From the NCBI RefSeq assembly GCF_040869045.1, contig NC_090319.1, positions 389,375,601-389,439,600 of the forward strand: a DNA stretch of 64,000 bases. The letters are read 5' to 3'. The notes beneath the pieces are model-generated. The model was not told the origin of the DNA. It ran no database searches and saw only the letters and a program-made list of their open reading frames with translations. Shown here piece after piece: positions 1 through 13,280 of this stretch. The stretch's first letter is position 1, and every line of letters begins with the position of its first letter. The position numbers were made by a program, and so were the translations under genes. The DNA comes from Eurosta solidaginis (Eukaryota; Arthropoda; Insecta; Diptera; Tephritidae).

Positions 1-1249
1 CTTTCTCTGCTCTGCTTCTATAAGCGCACCACATTTGTTAAAACACAATATTATTTTTAGCATGTACATATGTAAATATGTAAACTTATTTTGCCACACC
101 GCTATTATTACAAGTTACTGTTATTACGGATAAATAATGATGATAATATATATTTTAAAAATAAGTTCATTTTCTTTCTTTTTTTTATTTTTTTACGTCG
201 TTTGAAAGTTTATTTAGTTACATATTAATTTGAACACTTTTTATTGGTAAAAGTTTTTTTTTTTTCAGTTTTATTGCATGAATATACAAACGCAAAACAA
301 TCATGTTCAATTAACGATGATATTCAGTGTTGTACATAAAATCTTATATCACCACACCAAATGTACATTGCACATCAATTCATCATTTTACCATTTTTTA
401 ATTTTTACATTTTTAATTCGTAAATGAATAGTTTAAAGGATCCACATATTTATATGCTTAAAAATTTCCCTTTCAAATATTTGCCATTCTTGGCCGCCCT
501 TGTAGGGCTCCGGCCCACGGTCGCCATATGAAGACTCCATAAAAGGAATGTCTTCTTACGTGCATTTATGCACCAATACACACACATGTAACGTTTTAAT
601 TGAATAACACACATACACGTATTTTTAGTAAATTTTTATATTAATATTTTATTTAACAAATAAAATATGTTTTAAAATTTGTTAGTTAGTTTTTATATAA
701 GATGGACACGCTTAATTCCGTTCGATCAAATTCAAATTCCAAAACTAATCGAATTATTTTTTCACCTCGTCTACTATGCATTTAAAAAATTCAAATATTT
801 TCAATTGCATACTAAGCTCAATACACACAAGTGCGCAACGTAGAAGTGTATTATACCGCTTTTATGGACACTTTGTGGTTCAAATACGAACTGGCCATAC
901 CATATTGGGCAACAAGTACTCAAAAACTACTTTTTCGAATAAGTATAATTTGGAGGCTGATCGGAATAATGAACGAAAGTGACAAAAACAAAACTCGGCA
1001 AATGACGGAAGGTTTGAGGAGTGATGTGCAGTGATAAGGCGGGTTTGGAAATAATGTTATTTTTCAAATTTCAAATAGAAAAGCGGATAGAAGAAATTAC
1101 ATTATTTCATATTTGAATACGGAAAAGTATTACTTGTGAGCAAAAGAATATGTGTCTGAAAATATATTTAATATTTGACTTTTTTGAAGAAAAGTCAACA
1201 AACAACTTCTAAAAATTGAATTTTAATATAAAAGTCAAAATTATTTTTT
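1..1249. other. AT-rich non-coding DNA, nothing recognised
   Basis: No reading frame longer than about 70 codons, no motif of a known protein family and no repeat shared with the rest of the window was seen. Short homopolymer T runs near 180-265 are the only notable feature. The two overlapping short frames near 776-1034 have no recognisable composition or domain and I treat them as chance. Confidence 0.5.
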
Positions 1250-2750
1250 TATACTCAGTTGAGCAGAGCTCACAGAGTATATTAAGTTTGATTGGATAAC
1301 GGTTGATTGTACAGGTATAAAGGAATCGAGATAGATATATACTTGCATATATCAAAATCATCAGGATCGAAAAAAAAATTTGATTGAGCCATGTCCGTCC
1401 GTCCGTCCGTCCGTCCGCCCGTTAACACGATAACTTGAATACATTTTGAGGTATCTTAATGAAATTTGGTATGTAGGTTCCTGAGCACTCATCTCAGATC
1501 GCTATTTAAAATGAACGATATCGGACTATAACCACGCCCACTTTTTCGATATCGAAAATTTCGAAAAACCGAAAAAGTGCGGTAATTCATTACCAAAGAC
1601 AGATAAAGCAATGAAACTTGGTAGGTGGGTTGAACTTATGACGCAGTATAGAAAATAAGTAAAATTTTGGACAATGGGCGTGGAACCGCCCACTTTTAAA
1701 AGCAGGTAATTTAAAATTTTTGCAAGCTGTAATTTGGCAGTCGTTGACGATATCATGATGAAAATTGGCAGGAACGTTACTCCTATTACTATATGTACGC
1801 TTAATAAAAATTAACGAAATGGGAGAAGGACCACGCCCACTTAAAAAAAAAATTTTTTTAAAGTAAAATTTTAACAAAAAATTTAATATCTTTACAATAT
1901 ATAAGTAAATTATGTCAACATTCAACTCCAGTAATGATGTGGTGCAACAAAATACAAAAATAAAAGAAAATTTCAAAATGGGTGTGGCTCCGCCATTTTT
2001 CATTTAATTTGTCTAGGGTACTTTTAACGCCATAAGTCGAACAAAAATTTACCAATACTTTTGAAATTTGGCAGGGCATAGATTTTATGACGCTAACTGT
2101 TTTCTGTGAAAATGGGCGATATCGGTTGAAGCCACGCCTAGTTTTTATACACAGTCGTCCGTCTGTCCTTCCGCATGGCCCTTAACACGACAACTTGAGC
2201 AAAAATCGATATATCTTTACTAAACTCAGTTCACGTACTCACCTAAAGTCACTTTATCTTGGTATAAAAATGGCCGAAATCGGACTATGACCATGCCCAC
2301 TTTTTCGATATCGAAAATTACGAAAAACGAAAAAAATGCCATAATTCTATATCAAATACGAAAAAAGGGATGAAACATGGTATTTGGATTAGTTTATTGA
2401 CGCAAAATATAACTTTAGAAAAAAACTTTGTAAAATAGGTGTGACGCCTACCATATTAAGAAGAATGAAATGAAAAAGTTCTTCAGGGCGAAATAAAAAA
2501 CTCTTGAAATCTTGGCAGGAATACTGTTCGTGGTATTACATATTTAATAAATAAATTAGCGGTATCCGACAAATGATGTTCTGGGTCACCCTGGTCCACA
2601 TTTTGGTCGATATCTGGAAAACGCCTTCACATATATGTACAACTACCACCACTCCCTTTTGAAAGCCTCATTAAAATCTTTAATTTGATACCCATATCGT
2701 ACAAACACATTCTAGAGTCACCATTCCAAACCCTCCCAATAATACCCTTT
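1250..2750 (+). mobile_element. DINE-1/Helentron-like element, 3'-truncated copy
   Basis: It begins with TATACTCAGTTGAGCAGAGC, the left end shared by the copies at 40285, 46062 and 54257. A (GTCC)n tract follows at about 1391-1418, then the family body with repeated 'ccacgcccac' boxes and a second GTCY-rich tract at about 2155-2175. Homology runs into the first 130-bp tail unit (after 2580) and fades near 2750. The inner right repeat and the GTTCGG..CCGAAC end hairpin of full copies are absent, so the 3' end is lost. Non-autonomous and non-coding: the open frames in it recur in every copy and match no protein. Known of the family: DINE-1 (INE-1) elements have subterminal inverted repeats, a (GTCY)n microsatellite and a 3' hairpin, and are rolling-circle transposons of the Helentron group. 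Confidence 0.85.
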
Positions 2751-2789
2751 CACATAAAACAATAAATGAATTATTTGTATATGAACATC

Positions 2790-3110
2790 AAGAGAATGGT
2801 TTGATTGTTTTCGGGATCATTTCGGGACTATTCCGTGAATCAGAATTATTTCTGAACCAATTTTATAATCATTCCAGCACTCTTTCGAGATTGCTTTCTG
2901 GACTATTTCCAAATCATTACATTACTATTTCGGGATTATTTACGTAATCGTTTTTGTCCATTACGGGATGGTTCCGAGAATTTTTAGATCACATGAGGAT
3001 CATTTTGAAGTATTTCGGATTTGCTTTCGGGATAATTTTAGGAGTGTTCGCGAGATCTATTCAGTAGCCCGAATCATTTCGGATTTGTTTTCAGAAGTGT
3101 GGATCAGCGT
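2790..3110 (+). repeat. Degenerate TTTCGGGACTATT / GGGATCATT array
   Basis: Irregular 10-20 bp motifs of the type TTTCGGGATCATT and TTTCGGGACTATT recur over about 300 bp, interrupted by mutations. The same words build the ordered array at 30.2-31.8 kb and the inverted array at 51.5-53.0 kb, so this is a dispersed satellite-like family. Only one orientation is present here. A 60-codon frame inside it (2968-3150) is a by-product. Confidence 0.65.
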
Positions 3111-4440
3111 TCTCACAGAAACAAAAATTATTTTACCATATAATATTTAAAACGCAATATGTTTTTGCTAAAGTATGCATAGTAGAATAGAAGTCGGGCT
3201 GTCGTAAAACCAAATTGAACAGGATATGATGGACACTTTTTTGAATGTGCATCGAAGAGATACATTTTTTGTTCAAGCTTTTCGGAATACAAATACTACA
3301 CCCCACTAATGTTATGCACTTTTCACAGCGTTTTAATTATGAATGAAATTAATATTATTATAAGCCACAGGCAAACTATTAAAAAAAATGAGCATTTCAA
3401 AATATTTTCATACAGTGCACAACATTTCTCGACCTCAACCGCAATGCGCAGCGCAAGTTTTAAATTTTATGCACACATAATTTTCCAACTAAAAGCAGGA
3501 GTAATATTTTATCATGCGCATATTCTTATTAACCACAATTTTCAATTTAATTCAAGCATATAGCAAATTTACCACACATGGGACCGAAAAATGGATTAAA
3601 TATGATGTGAGCGGCATTTGACAATGAAAATCACGCAAACGCATTTTACTAAAATATTAGTAAAGTCCACATTACATTTATCAAATTGTAACTAATTTGA
3701 AAGTGTTCATGCAAAAAGTTTGCGACTAGTCTGTGAGGAGAGTCATCCCAGCTGGTTATTTATAGGATATGCACTAGTCCCCAACTAGATCTCTTTAGAT
3801 ACACTTTACATTTTTTTCTATGAATTTGCATTTTCTTATGATTTGTTCAGAGGAACGAGAACAGTTAGTCGCATTTTCGCACTGACAACCCTGCATTCAT
3901 CCTCGACTAAGCATGTACCAAAGGCACATATAAACAATAACAAGAATTGAGTAATCTTAACTCGCACTATAAGCATTACATTCTAAATACATGAATTTGC
4001 TTAAGTTTACAACTGGGCGTTGTTGTATTAGAGCTTTTGTGTGAATGGGTTTGGTTGAATGAAAACATAAATCTCGCGTAGTAAATGTTCATAAATTAGT
4101 TTCGTGCTATTGTATTTGCTGTTGACCAACAACCAAGCACTTTTATATGTATTCACATATAATGCATGGATCGTCGGCAGTGTTAGAACTACTGAAGCAT
4201 TAATGACAACGCAAAACTGAGAGCTTTTGAATTTTAGAACTATGGGAAGAAACTCTCCCGCTCATAATCAAACAGTAAATTATAGTACACACAATCTTGC
4301 TTATGTAAACTCTGTTTTCTTTTTCACTGATGGAAAATATCAATATTTAGCTTATATCTGTGTCCAAAAGTGATGACAACTAAGATTGGGTCAAAAATGA
4401 GTTATAATCAGCGTTATGTTCACCATGCTTATACCGATTT
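3111..4440. other. Non-coding DNA, nothing recognised
   Basis: Mixed AT-rich sequence without a supported gene, RNA or repeat. The 84-codon frame at 3309-3563 shows no domain and has composition like its surroundings. Confidence 0.45.
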
Positions 4441-4443
4441 TCA

Positions 4444-4655
4444 TACACGAATTCACTGCAAATCCTCTTATTTGCAACCTTCTGCTAAGTTCGAATCGCT
4501 AAACTGTTGAATAAATAACTGCAATATTTAATAATGCAAAATGGCCTTTATTAGACTACTTTCAAAATAAATAACTGTACTATATCTCGACAGATAGCGT
4601 GCTGATTGATAGCTTAAATGAAACTAACTCTTTTGATTTTGAATAATCACTTACG
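4444..4655 (+). repeat. 5'-part fragment of an LTR (same family as 19703 and 51662)
   Basis: Sequence from 'cgaattcactgcaaatcc' through 'gaataaataactgcaatatt' and 'aatggcctttatta' matches the first ~200 bp of the two complete solo LTRs at 19703-20285 and 51662-52248. The first few terminal bases (TGTAA) and the last two thirds of the LTR are missing, so this is a truncated and diverged copy. The AATAAA that may serve as polyadenylation signal in the family is retained. Confidence 0.75.
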
Positions 4656-4689
4656 AACCAACATAAGGCCGACAACCACTGACAAAGGT

Positions 4690-5425
4690 CTTTTCAACGA
4701 CGTCGCTGTTATGTGGAAAATAAAGTCATTACAGAGCTGCGAATTTCCGTGAGAGGATGGCATCTATCCAGCCTTTTTGCAGTAGTAAGAGAGTTTGATC
4801 CCACAACTAACCAATATTATGAGGCATGGTCTCGCACTGACGTATATCCCGATGGTGTAGAGAAGAGCGAAAGAGGTCTTCCTACCTGTGGTGGCTAAAA
4901 AGGACTACCCCTGACCGAAGTCTTTAGGCCAATGCTTGACATCTTTCGCTCTGAAGGACATAAAGAAGATCAGACGACGAGATCCAAAACTCTCGGGTCA
5001 GCAAAAAGTCATTGAGTGCGGAGAGTTGGTGTCATGCGTGTTTTTGGATATAGAGGGGGCCTTTGACAACACGGCCCATGAAAAGGTGAATCGGGCGCTT
5101 GAAAGAAGAGAGGTTCAACAGCCAGTCCGAATATGGATAAATGCCCTGCTACTTACGGGAATTGCCAAAACTTCAATTGGGGGATGGCGCCGTGCAGCTT
5201 AGTACCAAGATTGTATGGAGCATATGCGGACGATATCGTCATACCGGCCTGAAAGTTTAATGTGGCCACATAAATCGTTCCCGAGATGGTCGGGCTAGTA
5301 CCTTAATGGTGCTGTGGTACCGGAGCGTACCGGATCTGTATCCGGCAAAGGACCATCACATCGATAACACTCCCCAAAGCCTTCGGGGAGCAACCTTATC
5401 GCTACAACAACAACAACAACAACAT
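4690..5425 (+). pseudogene. Decayed non-LTR retrotransposon (LINE) with RT remnants and (CAA)n tail
   Basis: The frame at 4936-5202 contains FLDIEGAFDN (about 5041-5070) followed by an INALL-type segment, the pattern of the LINE reverse transcriptase fingers/palm with its first catalytic Asp. In another frame, 5220-5243 reads AYADDIVI, the catalytic YADD box. The stretch expected between these motifs is missing, so the RT is internally deleted as well as frameshifted. Downstream, 5260-5400 is a 3' untranslated region ('cgttcccgagatggtcgggc' ... 'ccttcggggagcaacc') seen again at 22556 and in reverse at 39500. It ends in (CAA)n at 5405-5422, a common kind of LINE tail. A frame at 4713-4898 may be upstream ORF2 sequence but I cannot place it. 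An R1- or LOA-like clade is possible. Confidence 0.75.
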
Positions 5426-5429
5426 ATCG

Positions 5430-6480
5430 TCATGTAAGAGACAAATTTGCGAACACTCTTTGTGAGAAAATATAAAGGGTATTGATGTTGACAAAGAAAT
5501 GATGTACAGATGCATTGCAGAAAAATCCTGGGGATGCAGCCCCAAGATGCTAAGATTGATGTACACCATGATAGCGAGACCCATTGGCTAATAAACAAGA
5601 TTTTTTCGAATGGGTCGACTAAGAAGCTAATCAAAGAGATAACCCTGTACAAAATTTCAAAAAAATGGCATCATGAATACCTTGTTTAGAATAAGATGGA
5701 AAGAAGACTAAGAAAAGGACGGTTTCATTCTAAATTTCGTCTGAACACACCAAAAAAAAATTGAAATTGGTCAAGTCGGTTAGGAAAAGTTCAACGACAT
5801 AGACAGGCGCAATTTGTATATTATTGCCAATTTTAATAAGCAATTGCATCTTTTTAGAAATAACTCCTTAATTGCTTGATTGCACGCAAATTTACTACCA
5901 TTGCTTTGAAGTTCTAACGCCTGCCATTTGCAATTCTATTCAGCACGAACTAAAGCTGCACATTCGAACAGAACATTGGATCTAGTCAAAGTTATTAATA
6001 ATGCCTTTTCGCTGCTGTCAAATTTGTTTCAATCTAATTTCGTTTTCGGCAAAACAAATCACAAAGTACCTCAGTGTGTATTTATGTATTAGCTATTTAC
6101 TCTTTAAATTAGATTGAAGTAAAGCGTAAGCACAGATCATATCTTTAGCTCTGCATGTATCTTCGTATATGTTTTATCACATGTAGTTGATTACCCCTTA
6201 AACTTTCAATAAATCTCTGAAGTGTGTGCTGCTGGCATCTTTCTATAGCTCTAATTTTTGTTAGGGTTTATATTGAAAGTGTGCTGTTATTGTTGTTTGC
6301 TAAGAGTGTAAAGAGAAAGCTGCAAGACAGCTGTCAAATAAATGTTGAAAATGTTTTAACAATAAGAAAAGGAGTATGGCATACCATCGACGATATGAGT
6401 GAAATACTTTTGTATGAAGCATTTTCTGACCCAGCCAAGCAAGCGTGGACAGCACAGAAAAGTCTGGAACGGTATCCTTG
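5430..6480. other. Non-coding DNA, nothing recognised
   Basis: No gene or repeat family recognised. Frames at 5356-5652 (minus) and 6224-6520 (plus) have no domain. The minus frame partly reads the (CAA)n tail of the neighbouring LINE as poly-Cys/Leu, which argues against coding. Confidence 0.4.
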
Positions 6481-6487
6481 TAAGGCA

Positions 6488-6862
6488 TTTTTGGGTCAAA
6501 TGAAGCTTTTTTCATGTTAAATGAAACTTTTTATTATATTTATTAGATTATGTAAATCTCTTCAAAGCCCTTTGCGCCGGGATTGGGGTTTCAAATGAAA
6601 TAAAACTTTTTCAAGTGAAACTGGTTTCGTTTCAAATGGTACTTTTTTCAAATCAAATGCAGCTTTGTTCATTGCAAGTCAAATTAGTTTTTTTTCAAAA
6701 CAAATGCATTTTTTCCAACTCAAATAAAACTTCGAAACCTTTTTCAAATAGAATGAAACTTTTTTATTTCAAATCAAATGGATTTTTTTTCAAATCAAAT
6801 CAAAAATTTTTGGCGTAAATTAAACTTTTTTCAAATCAAATGAAACATTTTTCAGTGAGTAT
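6488..6862 (+). repeat. Degenerate TTTTTTCAAATCAAATGAAAC array
   Basis: About 375 bp made of imperfect units in which a T-run is followed by CAAATCAAATG(A)AAC, with variants such as CAAGTGAAACTGG and CAACTCAAATAAAAC. Unit length drifts between about 17 and 35 bp. The 67-codon frame within it simply translates the repeat (runs of Phe, Lys, Ser, Asn). No second copy was seen in the window. Confidence 0.75.
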
Positions 6863-9800
6863 ATTAACAGTCCTTGAGAGTCCCTGAAATCAAAAGCAAA
6901 AGGTCATTTATTATTTCTGCTTTTGTCGTTGGTAAATATTACGTCCATACTCGAACAAAATCGTCCAAATTTTAGTACTACTTTAGGACCATTTTAAAAG
7001 CCAACCGAGGAGTAAGACACGCCCATGTGGATTTTTATTGAAGCCCTTGGTTGGCTGGATTGAACGTGTTACAAAATATAAGTGATGATGGAGATTGTGC
7101 GCTTAACTAGAAGTTGTTGGCGCACTGCTGTCGTCACAACAAACGCTGCACATCGTGAAGCACTTTCTTGGAATTTCACACATGGGCACTGATCTATGGA
7201 CATTTCTCACTGAATGGTAAAGAATTTCAAAATATTTTAGCTTGCTTACTGTAATTGGTATAAATGAGTTTTACTATGTGTTCAAAGTAGGGACAAATGC
7301 AAGCAAATATTTAAAATTTTCTCTTCTGCACATTTTTAGATGTTTATATGTGCATATATGTATGTATGTATGTGTGAGTATAAATGCTTGTTATGCGAAA
7401 TTTATCGCCATGGTACTCATTTATCAAAATGTCATCTCCAAAACTATTAAAGAGGGCTTCCATTAACCAAAAGCGCTGAAATGTATTGACGGTTTTCCAC
7501 ACACCACTAAACTTCCACTGGCATATAACGTTTGATTTCTTTTTAAATAAATTGCTGCCAATTTTGTGGCATTTCAACAAGAATTCTATACCGCAGACAT
7601 TTTTATTTATTAACTAAAAACCGAAGCAGAAGAACCATTTAATTTTCCATGGATTATATTTACCCGCGCACGTTTGGTGAAATTAAAATGCCCGGGTTAA
7701 TTTGTTAATTAAATAATTTAATTGTTAGTTAAATAATTTAATATAATATGCTAAATGAAACGGTTTATTCAACAATTTACGAGGCCAAATAGTATTACAT
7801 ATATTTTTCATTTACTCTCATGTGGTACATGAAATTACGCTCATATTGGATGACGTCTGCAATAACTGAAACGTTTTCATTTCAAACACTACATGAGCTC
7901 ATAATAAGCATAAATGAAATGAAATGAAAATGAAATGAAATATTTGTAAAAGGCCTCTAAGAATATTTTGGTATGAGTCTCTAAAGAGCATCAAAAGCTT
8001 GAGATTATTACCAGAAGAAGCTACCAATATAACTTCAAAACAGCTATCAAAAACCTTTAAAAGGCGAGCCAAATTTCGTTTTTGTTTATCAGATTCCGAA
8101 TAATCTCTTATATGACTCCATTCAGATCATCCGCTATGTGAGAGTTTTTTAACTTTCGATGCAGGGAAAAATCTCACCTATGCTTGCTATGCTATGCAGA
8201 ACTTGGGTTGTGTGTCTCCTATTGGAGTATTTTTATCTCGGTTTTTGTTTTTGTATATGAATGGGATATTGCTCTGGAGCGCTTTGGCATTTCATAACTT
8301 CTTGGCATCGCGTAAAATTTGTTTTAGAGATCACATCCGGATCTTTTCAGCAAATTGAATTTGTATATGTTCGTATGTACATATGTATATAAGATAGAAA
8401 AATGGGATACATAAATTGCTTTATTGGCGTTACAGCAAATTATTTCTGTATAAATTTCCTTCTAATTGCACGTTATAGTGCACGAAATTTTCATAAATTC
8501 AAGCATATTAATGACTAGGACCTTTTCGCAGGGTCCGTTTGATTCTTGAACTAGACAAAAGCATTTGAACAACCCAAGCTTATGGTCTCTCTGATTAGGC
8601 ACGATTGCCATATTGGACCTTTTAAGGTGCTTCCTATTCCACCATAGATGATTGAATATTACGCTTGATCCAAAACGTTCGTTAATTGAAAATTAAAAGT
8701 TGACAAAAAATTCACGCGTTTTAACAAACTTCATGAATAATGATATTCTAAATTGCATTTTGACCTGTTAAAGCAACTTAGAATATCAGTTTGTCTACAT
8801 TATTTGCAGAAACTCTGGTGAAAAAACTCCAAAATTTCAACTGGTTTGCTAGACTTAGATCGGGTGCGAGTTTGCCAAAATTGCTTTCTTGGTTGAGATA
8901 AAATTTAAATCTCTGGAAAATGTCAGTAAAAAAAAAAAAACACAATTGTTAGTTTTTGTTGAGCAGACTTTTCAATCAAAATACAAGTATTCAATTTTCA
9001 AAAACAAAACAAGAATTTATTTTGTATTGTACTTTTATTTTGTTCTTTTGTTCATTCTTAACCATTAACAACATTAACACGCATGAGTTTGTATCTACAT
9101 ATGTAGAGCTGATATGAAATGAAAATATATACATACATACATCCATATATACCTATAAATGTACTCTCGAACTTAAATAACGCTGGTGAATGCGGCTTTT
9201 TTAACTATTCGACCTAATCAACGTGTACATATTCGTATGTATGTCAGAATAATTAACCGTCACACCGCGATTCATTCGCAATATCCCTTCGCGGTATCCG
9301 ACGCTTAATGTGATGTGGTGAAAGTCCCACTCAAAGCAAGTGTGTTCGTACAGTTGACAGCGAACAACCACACGAACTGCAATTTTAACCTCTTAATTTG
9401 TTGGTACATCTTTAAATTTCATAACGCGCCCAAAGAACTATAATTTCAACAAAAAATGAAAAGTTCAAAATTTGTGTGAAGTTTGCTAGAACTCCCAACT
9501 TTTCGAATGCTGTTTTGAAGTTAGGTTGCTTAGTTTCAGTTATTAACTCCAAGTAAATTTTTTCCAAAATTACAGAAAATAAAGAAAAAATTTTTTTTTT
9601 GAAGAAATTTGTTTGGCAACTCCATTACTATTTTCGTGTTCGGTGCTATGTATTCAGATGTGCTCTCTAAAATGTCATTGCCATGCAAATGTTAAATTAC
9701 AACAGCTTTGTAAAAATATTTGCTAAGCTTTTTATGAATTTAGGATATGTATCTGAGACACAAGGTTGGGATTTTCCTTTTGTATATCCAATTTTAGTTT

Positions 9801-12700
9801 TTAATTGCTTCAAATTTTAAATTTCTACACCTTTCATAATTTGGTAGTTTGTTTTGCATACGAATTTTCTCCAACCAGGCAAATTAAGGTAAAAAGTGCA
9901 TGAAGTATAGAAAATGTATAAAAGAAATTTTAATAATTATTTCGTTTTATTATTTGAGGCAAGAGAAAATTTCGATTAAATAATGAAAGTTAACAGAAAC
10001 GAGGTTCGTAGTGAAATAGCTAAAAAACAAAATTTGTTTGACTGGTACAAAAATGCTTGGCGCGCTTGCTGTTGCGTTTGAACAAACACCAAACAATTGC
10101 AAAGCCTGCGTTGTACTCCAGCACCTGCGTGTATATATGTAAAAAATTAAAAGAATGTGTATGAGTATGTACTTGAAGTATACGAGAAAATCTTCAACAA
10201 AGTATGCTTCACGCAATAATACAAAAAATACAAGAATGAGTGCTTGTGCGAGTGTGCGTGACAAGAGTGTGCGGGGCGATAGAGCGGCCACCAGTGCGTA
10301 TGAGCAACATAAAACTTTGTGTAACAATTCAAGAGGGACTTTGTGACTTTGTGTGTGTTAAGTGCAGGATGAATGGGTGCTAGCTTGTAGGTATGAATGT
10401 GCTAATGGTGGTTGCATAATACACATGAATGATTTTTTACGGTCAGTTATGGTCGGCGGCATCACAACACCAATAACTACAACAACAAAAAAGCTGCAGC
10501 AGCAAGGAATGCGATTAGCAAACAATAGCACAAGGAATGCCGCACAAAGAATTGCGTAAAAAATGAATTAAACGTACAAAGAGTTGGAAAAGGAAAAAGT
10601 TCTATGCTTTTGTGCGTTCACTTGTTTGATGTTTTACATTTATTTAGGTTTGTGAATGTGTAAATTTCACAAGTTTATTGTGCACAACCCCTTCACAACC
10701 ACAAATAATAAAAAATATAATTATTTTGCGTAAAAAAATCGCTTGGAAATAAACTTCGTTCTTTACCGCTTCAAATACTTTGGAAACTTTATGTCGCAGA
10801 AATTATTATCAGCTTTTGTGCAGTTGTGAACATTAAAGTGCGTGCTAAGATATATAGCTTATACATACATACATACATATAATGCTATCGGATTTTCTTT
10901 GTTCTTTGTATACAACTAAATTTAAAAAAGCTGCTTACCTTATCCATACAACAACAAATCGTGATTTAAAATTATGGAAGTGTGCACATTCATGCAGGAC
11001 TTAAATAGTGGGCTTCGCATTTTTTGAATAACTGACTGTGATTTATTGAGAAATGGTTTGTAGCAAACAAAATTTTGAATGTTTATCACTGATTTAGTGT
11101 TTGTGCTTTCAATGTTCAAAATACTTCTTATTTTATAATTTTGAACACTTTAAGAAGATTAGATTAGAAGATGGGCTTCAAAAAGCGCCATAAATACTCA
11201 ATGACAGAGTGTTGGATTGGAGCCCCATGGACATTTCGTTTCTTAGAAGACGTCCAGTCCTCATTTGTTTTTTCTTGTCTTTCACACTTTTTCATCTTTT
11301 CGAGAATTTTGATAAACTTTTATTAGTAATACAACAACAAAAAAGTCTATGAAGTACTTCCCTTAAAAGTTCAATTTGTTACGCTGATAAAATTTGTTCA
11401 AAAAACTTTACAGAAATTCAGTGATAATAAAATATTTACACATTCGCATTCGGTATTCATTGCAAATTGAAAATATATATATATATATATACATAGCTAC
11501 GTATTTTACTTAGTTATAGCTCTTGTAGTTCATATTTTTCACATTCTTTTATTACGTTATTTTGCCAAACAATATATAAGTAATGAGCATCCCAATAATC
11601 GCTGAGTCTACAAACTTCGAAGCCCCTACAGCACTTCAAGGCACAATTTATCCACATCTTTCTCTGTTGCTCACTTTCTTTGTTGCTGAATTTCTTAGTT
11701 TCAATAATTTCTTGTTATTTTATATCCAACCATAAATTTTCTCTTTTCAATTATTAGAATACGTGACTTATATAACTTGGTTGTGCAAACACTCTGACAA
11801 ATGTATATCCACTACTGTTCTTCACAAATTTTTAAACCATATCAGCAAGAAAAAGTCCTTTCTTCGCCGAATTATTTTGGATCAACTTGTATTTCAATGT
11901 TTCAAAGAATTCTAGTTGGATAACTGTTTTTATTTTGTGTTTTGTAGTTGTAAAGTTTGGTTTCTCTATTTTTCGGTTACTTTGTTACATAAATAGTGTA
12001 TGACTTTGTTGTCATTGTTTGGTTTAGTTTGTTTTGTAATTCCATAAGCGTGACTCAAATTCCGAGTCAAACTGCCTCAAGGGCGTATTGCTGACGTATT
12101 GACAAATTGTATGTGAATATCCACTATAAATGCGGTGATGAGATATTGTCTTTGCTTGTATGAGTGTTGTGTGATTTCACTTCTTTTACTTTACATATGT
12201 AAACATGCTTGTAAGCTTTCCAAACTCTTTGTCAGCTTGCTTTCTTGATTTGCCCAGACACACGTACCAACTTCAATGACATAAATATTTTTTCTTATTC
12301 ACGCTTCCCATATCACTTTATTGGAGTGAGTGTTGAAAATTTACTAGTTTTGTGGCTGCTGACGAATTCTCAACTTTACAATGATTTATTTTTTTTATTC
12401 CCATTGCTAAGAAACTTCATGCGCAGTTGTATTTGCTTGTAAACATTTTTTACGGTTAGTTCAAGTGATGCAACGGCTAATAAAGCATAACCAGAAATTT
12501 TATTGCAGCAAAATAACACTGAAATTTGTTGAGTTGCTTTTAAATTACGGGCAATAATAGCCAGAGTTGAACATAACTGTTTTATTATCGCTTTTGATTT
12601 GCTTTTCTTTAAAGCTACTTTTATGATTTATAGCCAATCGTTAAATAGAGTTAATAATTTAAAAAATATATCTTAATGAATTTAAAAATTACTGAGACAT
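6863..12700. other. Long single-copy-like AT-rich stretch with microsatellites
   Basis: Nearly 6 kb without a recognised transposon, gene or RNA. Short microsatellites occur: (GTAT)n near 7362-7372, TGAAA-type repeats near 7910-7942, (CATA)n near 9131-9143 and 10864-10880, and (AT)n near 11475-11492. Frames such as 9950-10327 (minus) and 12245-12442 (plus) show no domain or conserved motif. This is the least repeat-invaded part of the window and the most plausible place for regulatory or intronic sequence, but the sequence alone gives no specific site. Confidence 0.4.
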
Positions 12701-12712
12701 GCCCAGAAAAAA

Positions 12713-13280
12713 TAAAGGTAAGGATAAGGATAAGGATAAGGGTAAGAATAAGAATAAGGATAAGGATAAGGGTAAGAATAAGAATAAGAATAAGGATAAG
12801 GATAATAATAAGAATAAGGATAAGGATAAGTATTAGGATAAGGATAAGGATAAGGGTAAGGATAAGGATAAGGGTAAGGATAAGGATAAGGATAAGGATA
12901 AGGATAAGGATAAGGATAAGGATAAGGATAAGGATAAGGATAAGGGTAAGAATAAGAATAAGGATAAGGGTAAGAATAAGAATAAGAATAAAGATAAGGA
13001 TAAGAATAAGGATAAGTATAAGGATAAGGATAAGGGTAAGGATAAGGATAAGAATAAGGATAAGGATAAGGATAAAGATAAGGATAAGGATAAGGATAAC
13101 GATAAGGATAAGGACAAGTATAAGGATAACGATAAGGATAAGGACAAGTATAAGGATAACGTTAAGGATAAGGATAAGGATAATGATAACGATGGGGATA
13201 CGGAAAAGGATGAGGATATGGATAAGGATAGCGATAAGGATACGGGTACGGATAAGTATAAGGATTAGGATAAGGATAAG
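12713..13280 (+). repeat. (AAGGAT)n hexanucleotide satellite-like array
   Basis: About 570 bp of near-perfect AAGGAT units with internal variants AAGGGT, AAGAAT, AAGTAT and AACGAT. The variants cluster in short higher-order blocks, for example two neighbouring copies of 'aaggacaagtataaggataa' near 13110-13160. The plus strand has almost no C and the minus strand almost no G. Long frames on both strands (plus Arg-Ile repeats at 12676-13311, minus Ile-Leu repeats at 12651-13403) are what this hexamer translates to and are not genes. Confidence 0.95.

Noticed and set aside
12713..13260. Telomeric repeat
   Set aside because: The unit AAGGAT does not match the common insect TTAGG repeat, and higher flies lack such telomeres. 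The array is internal and mutated.
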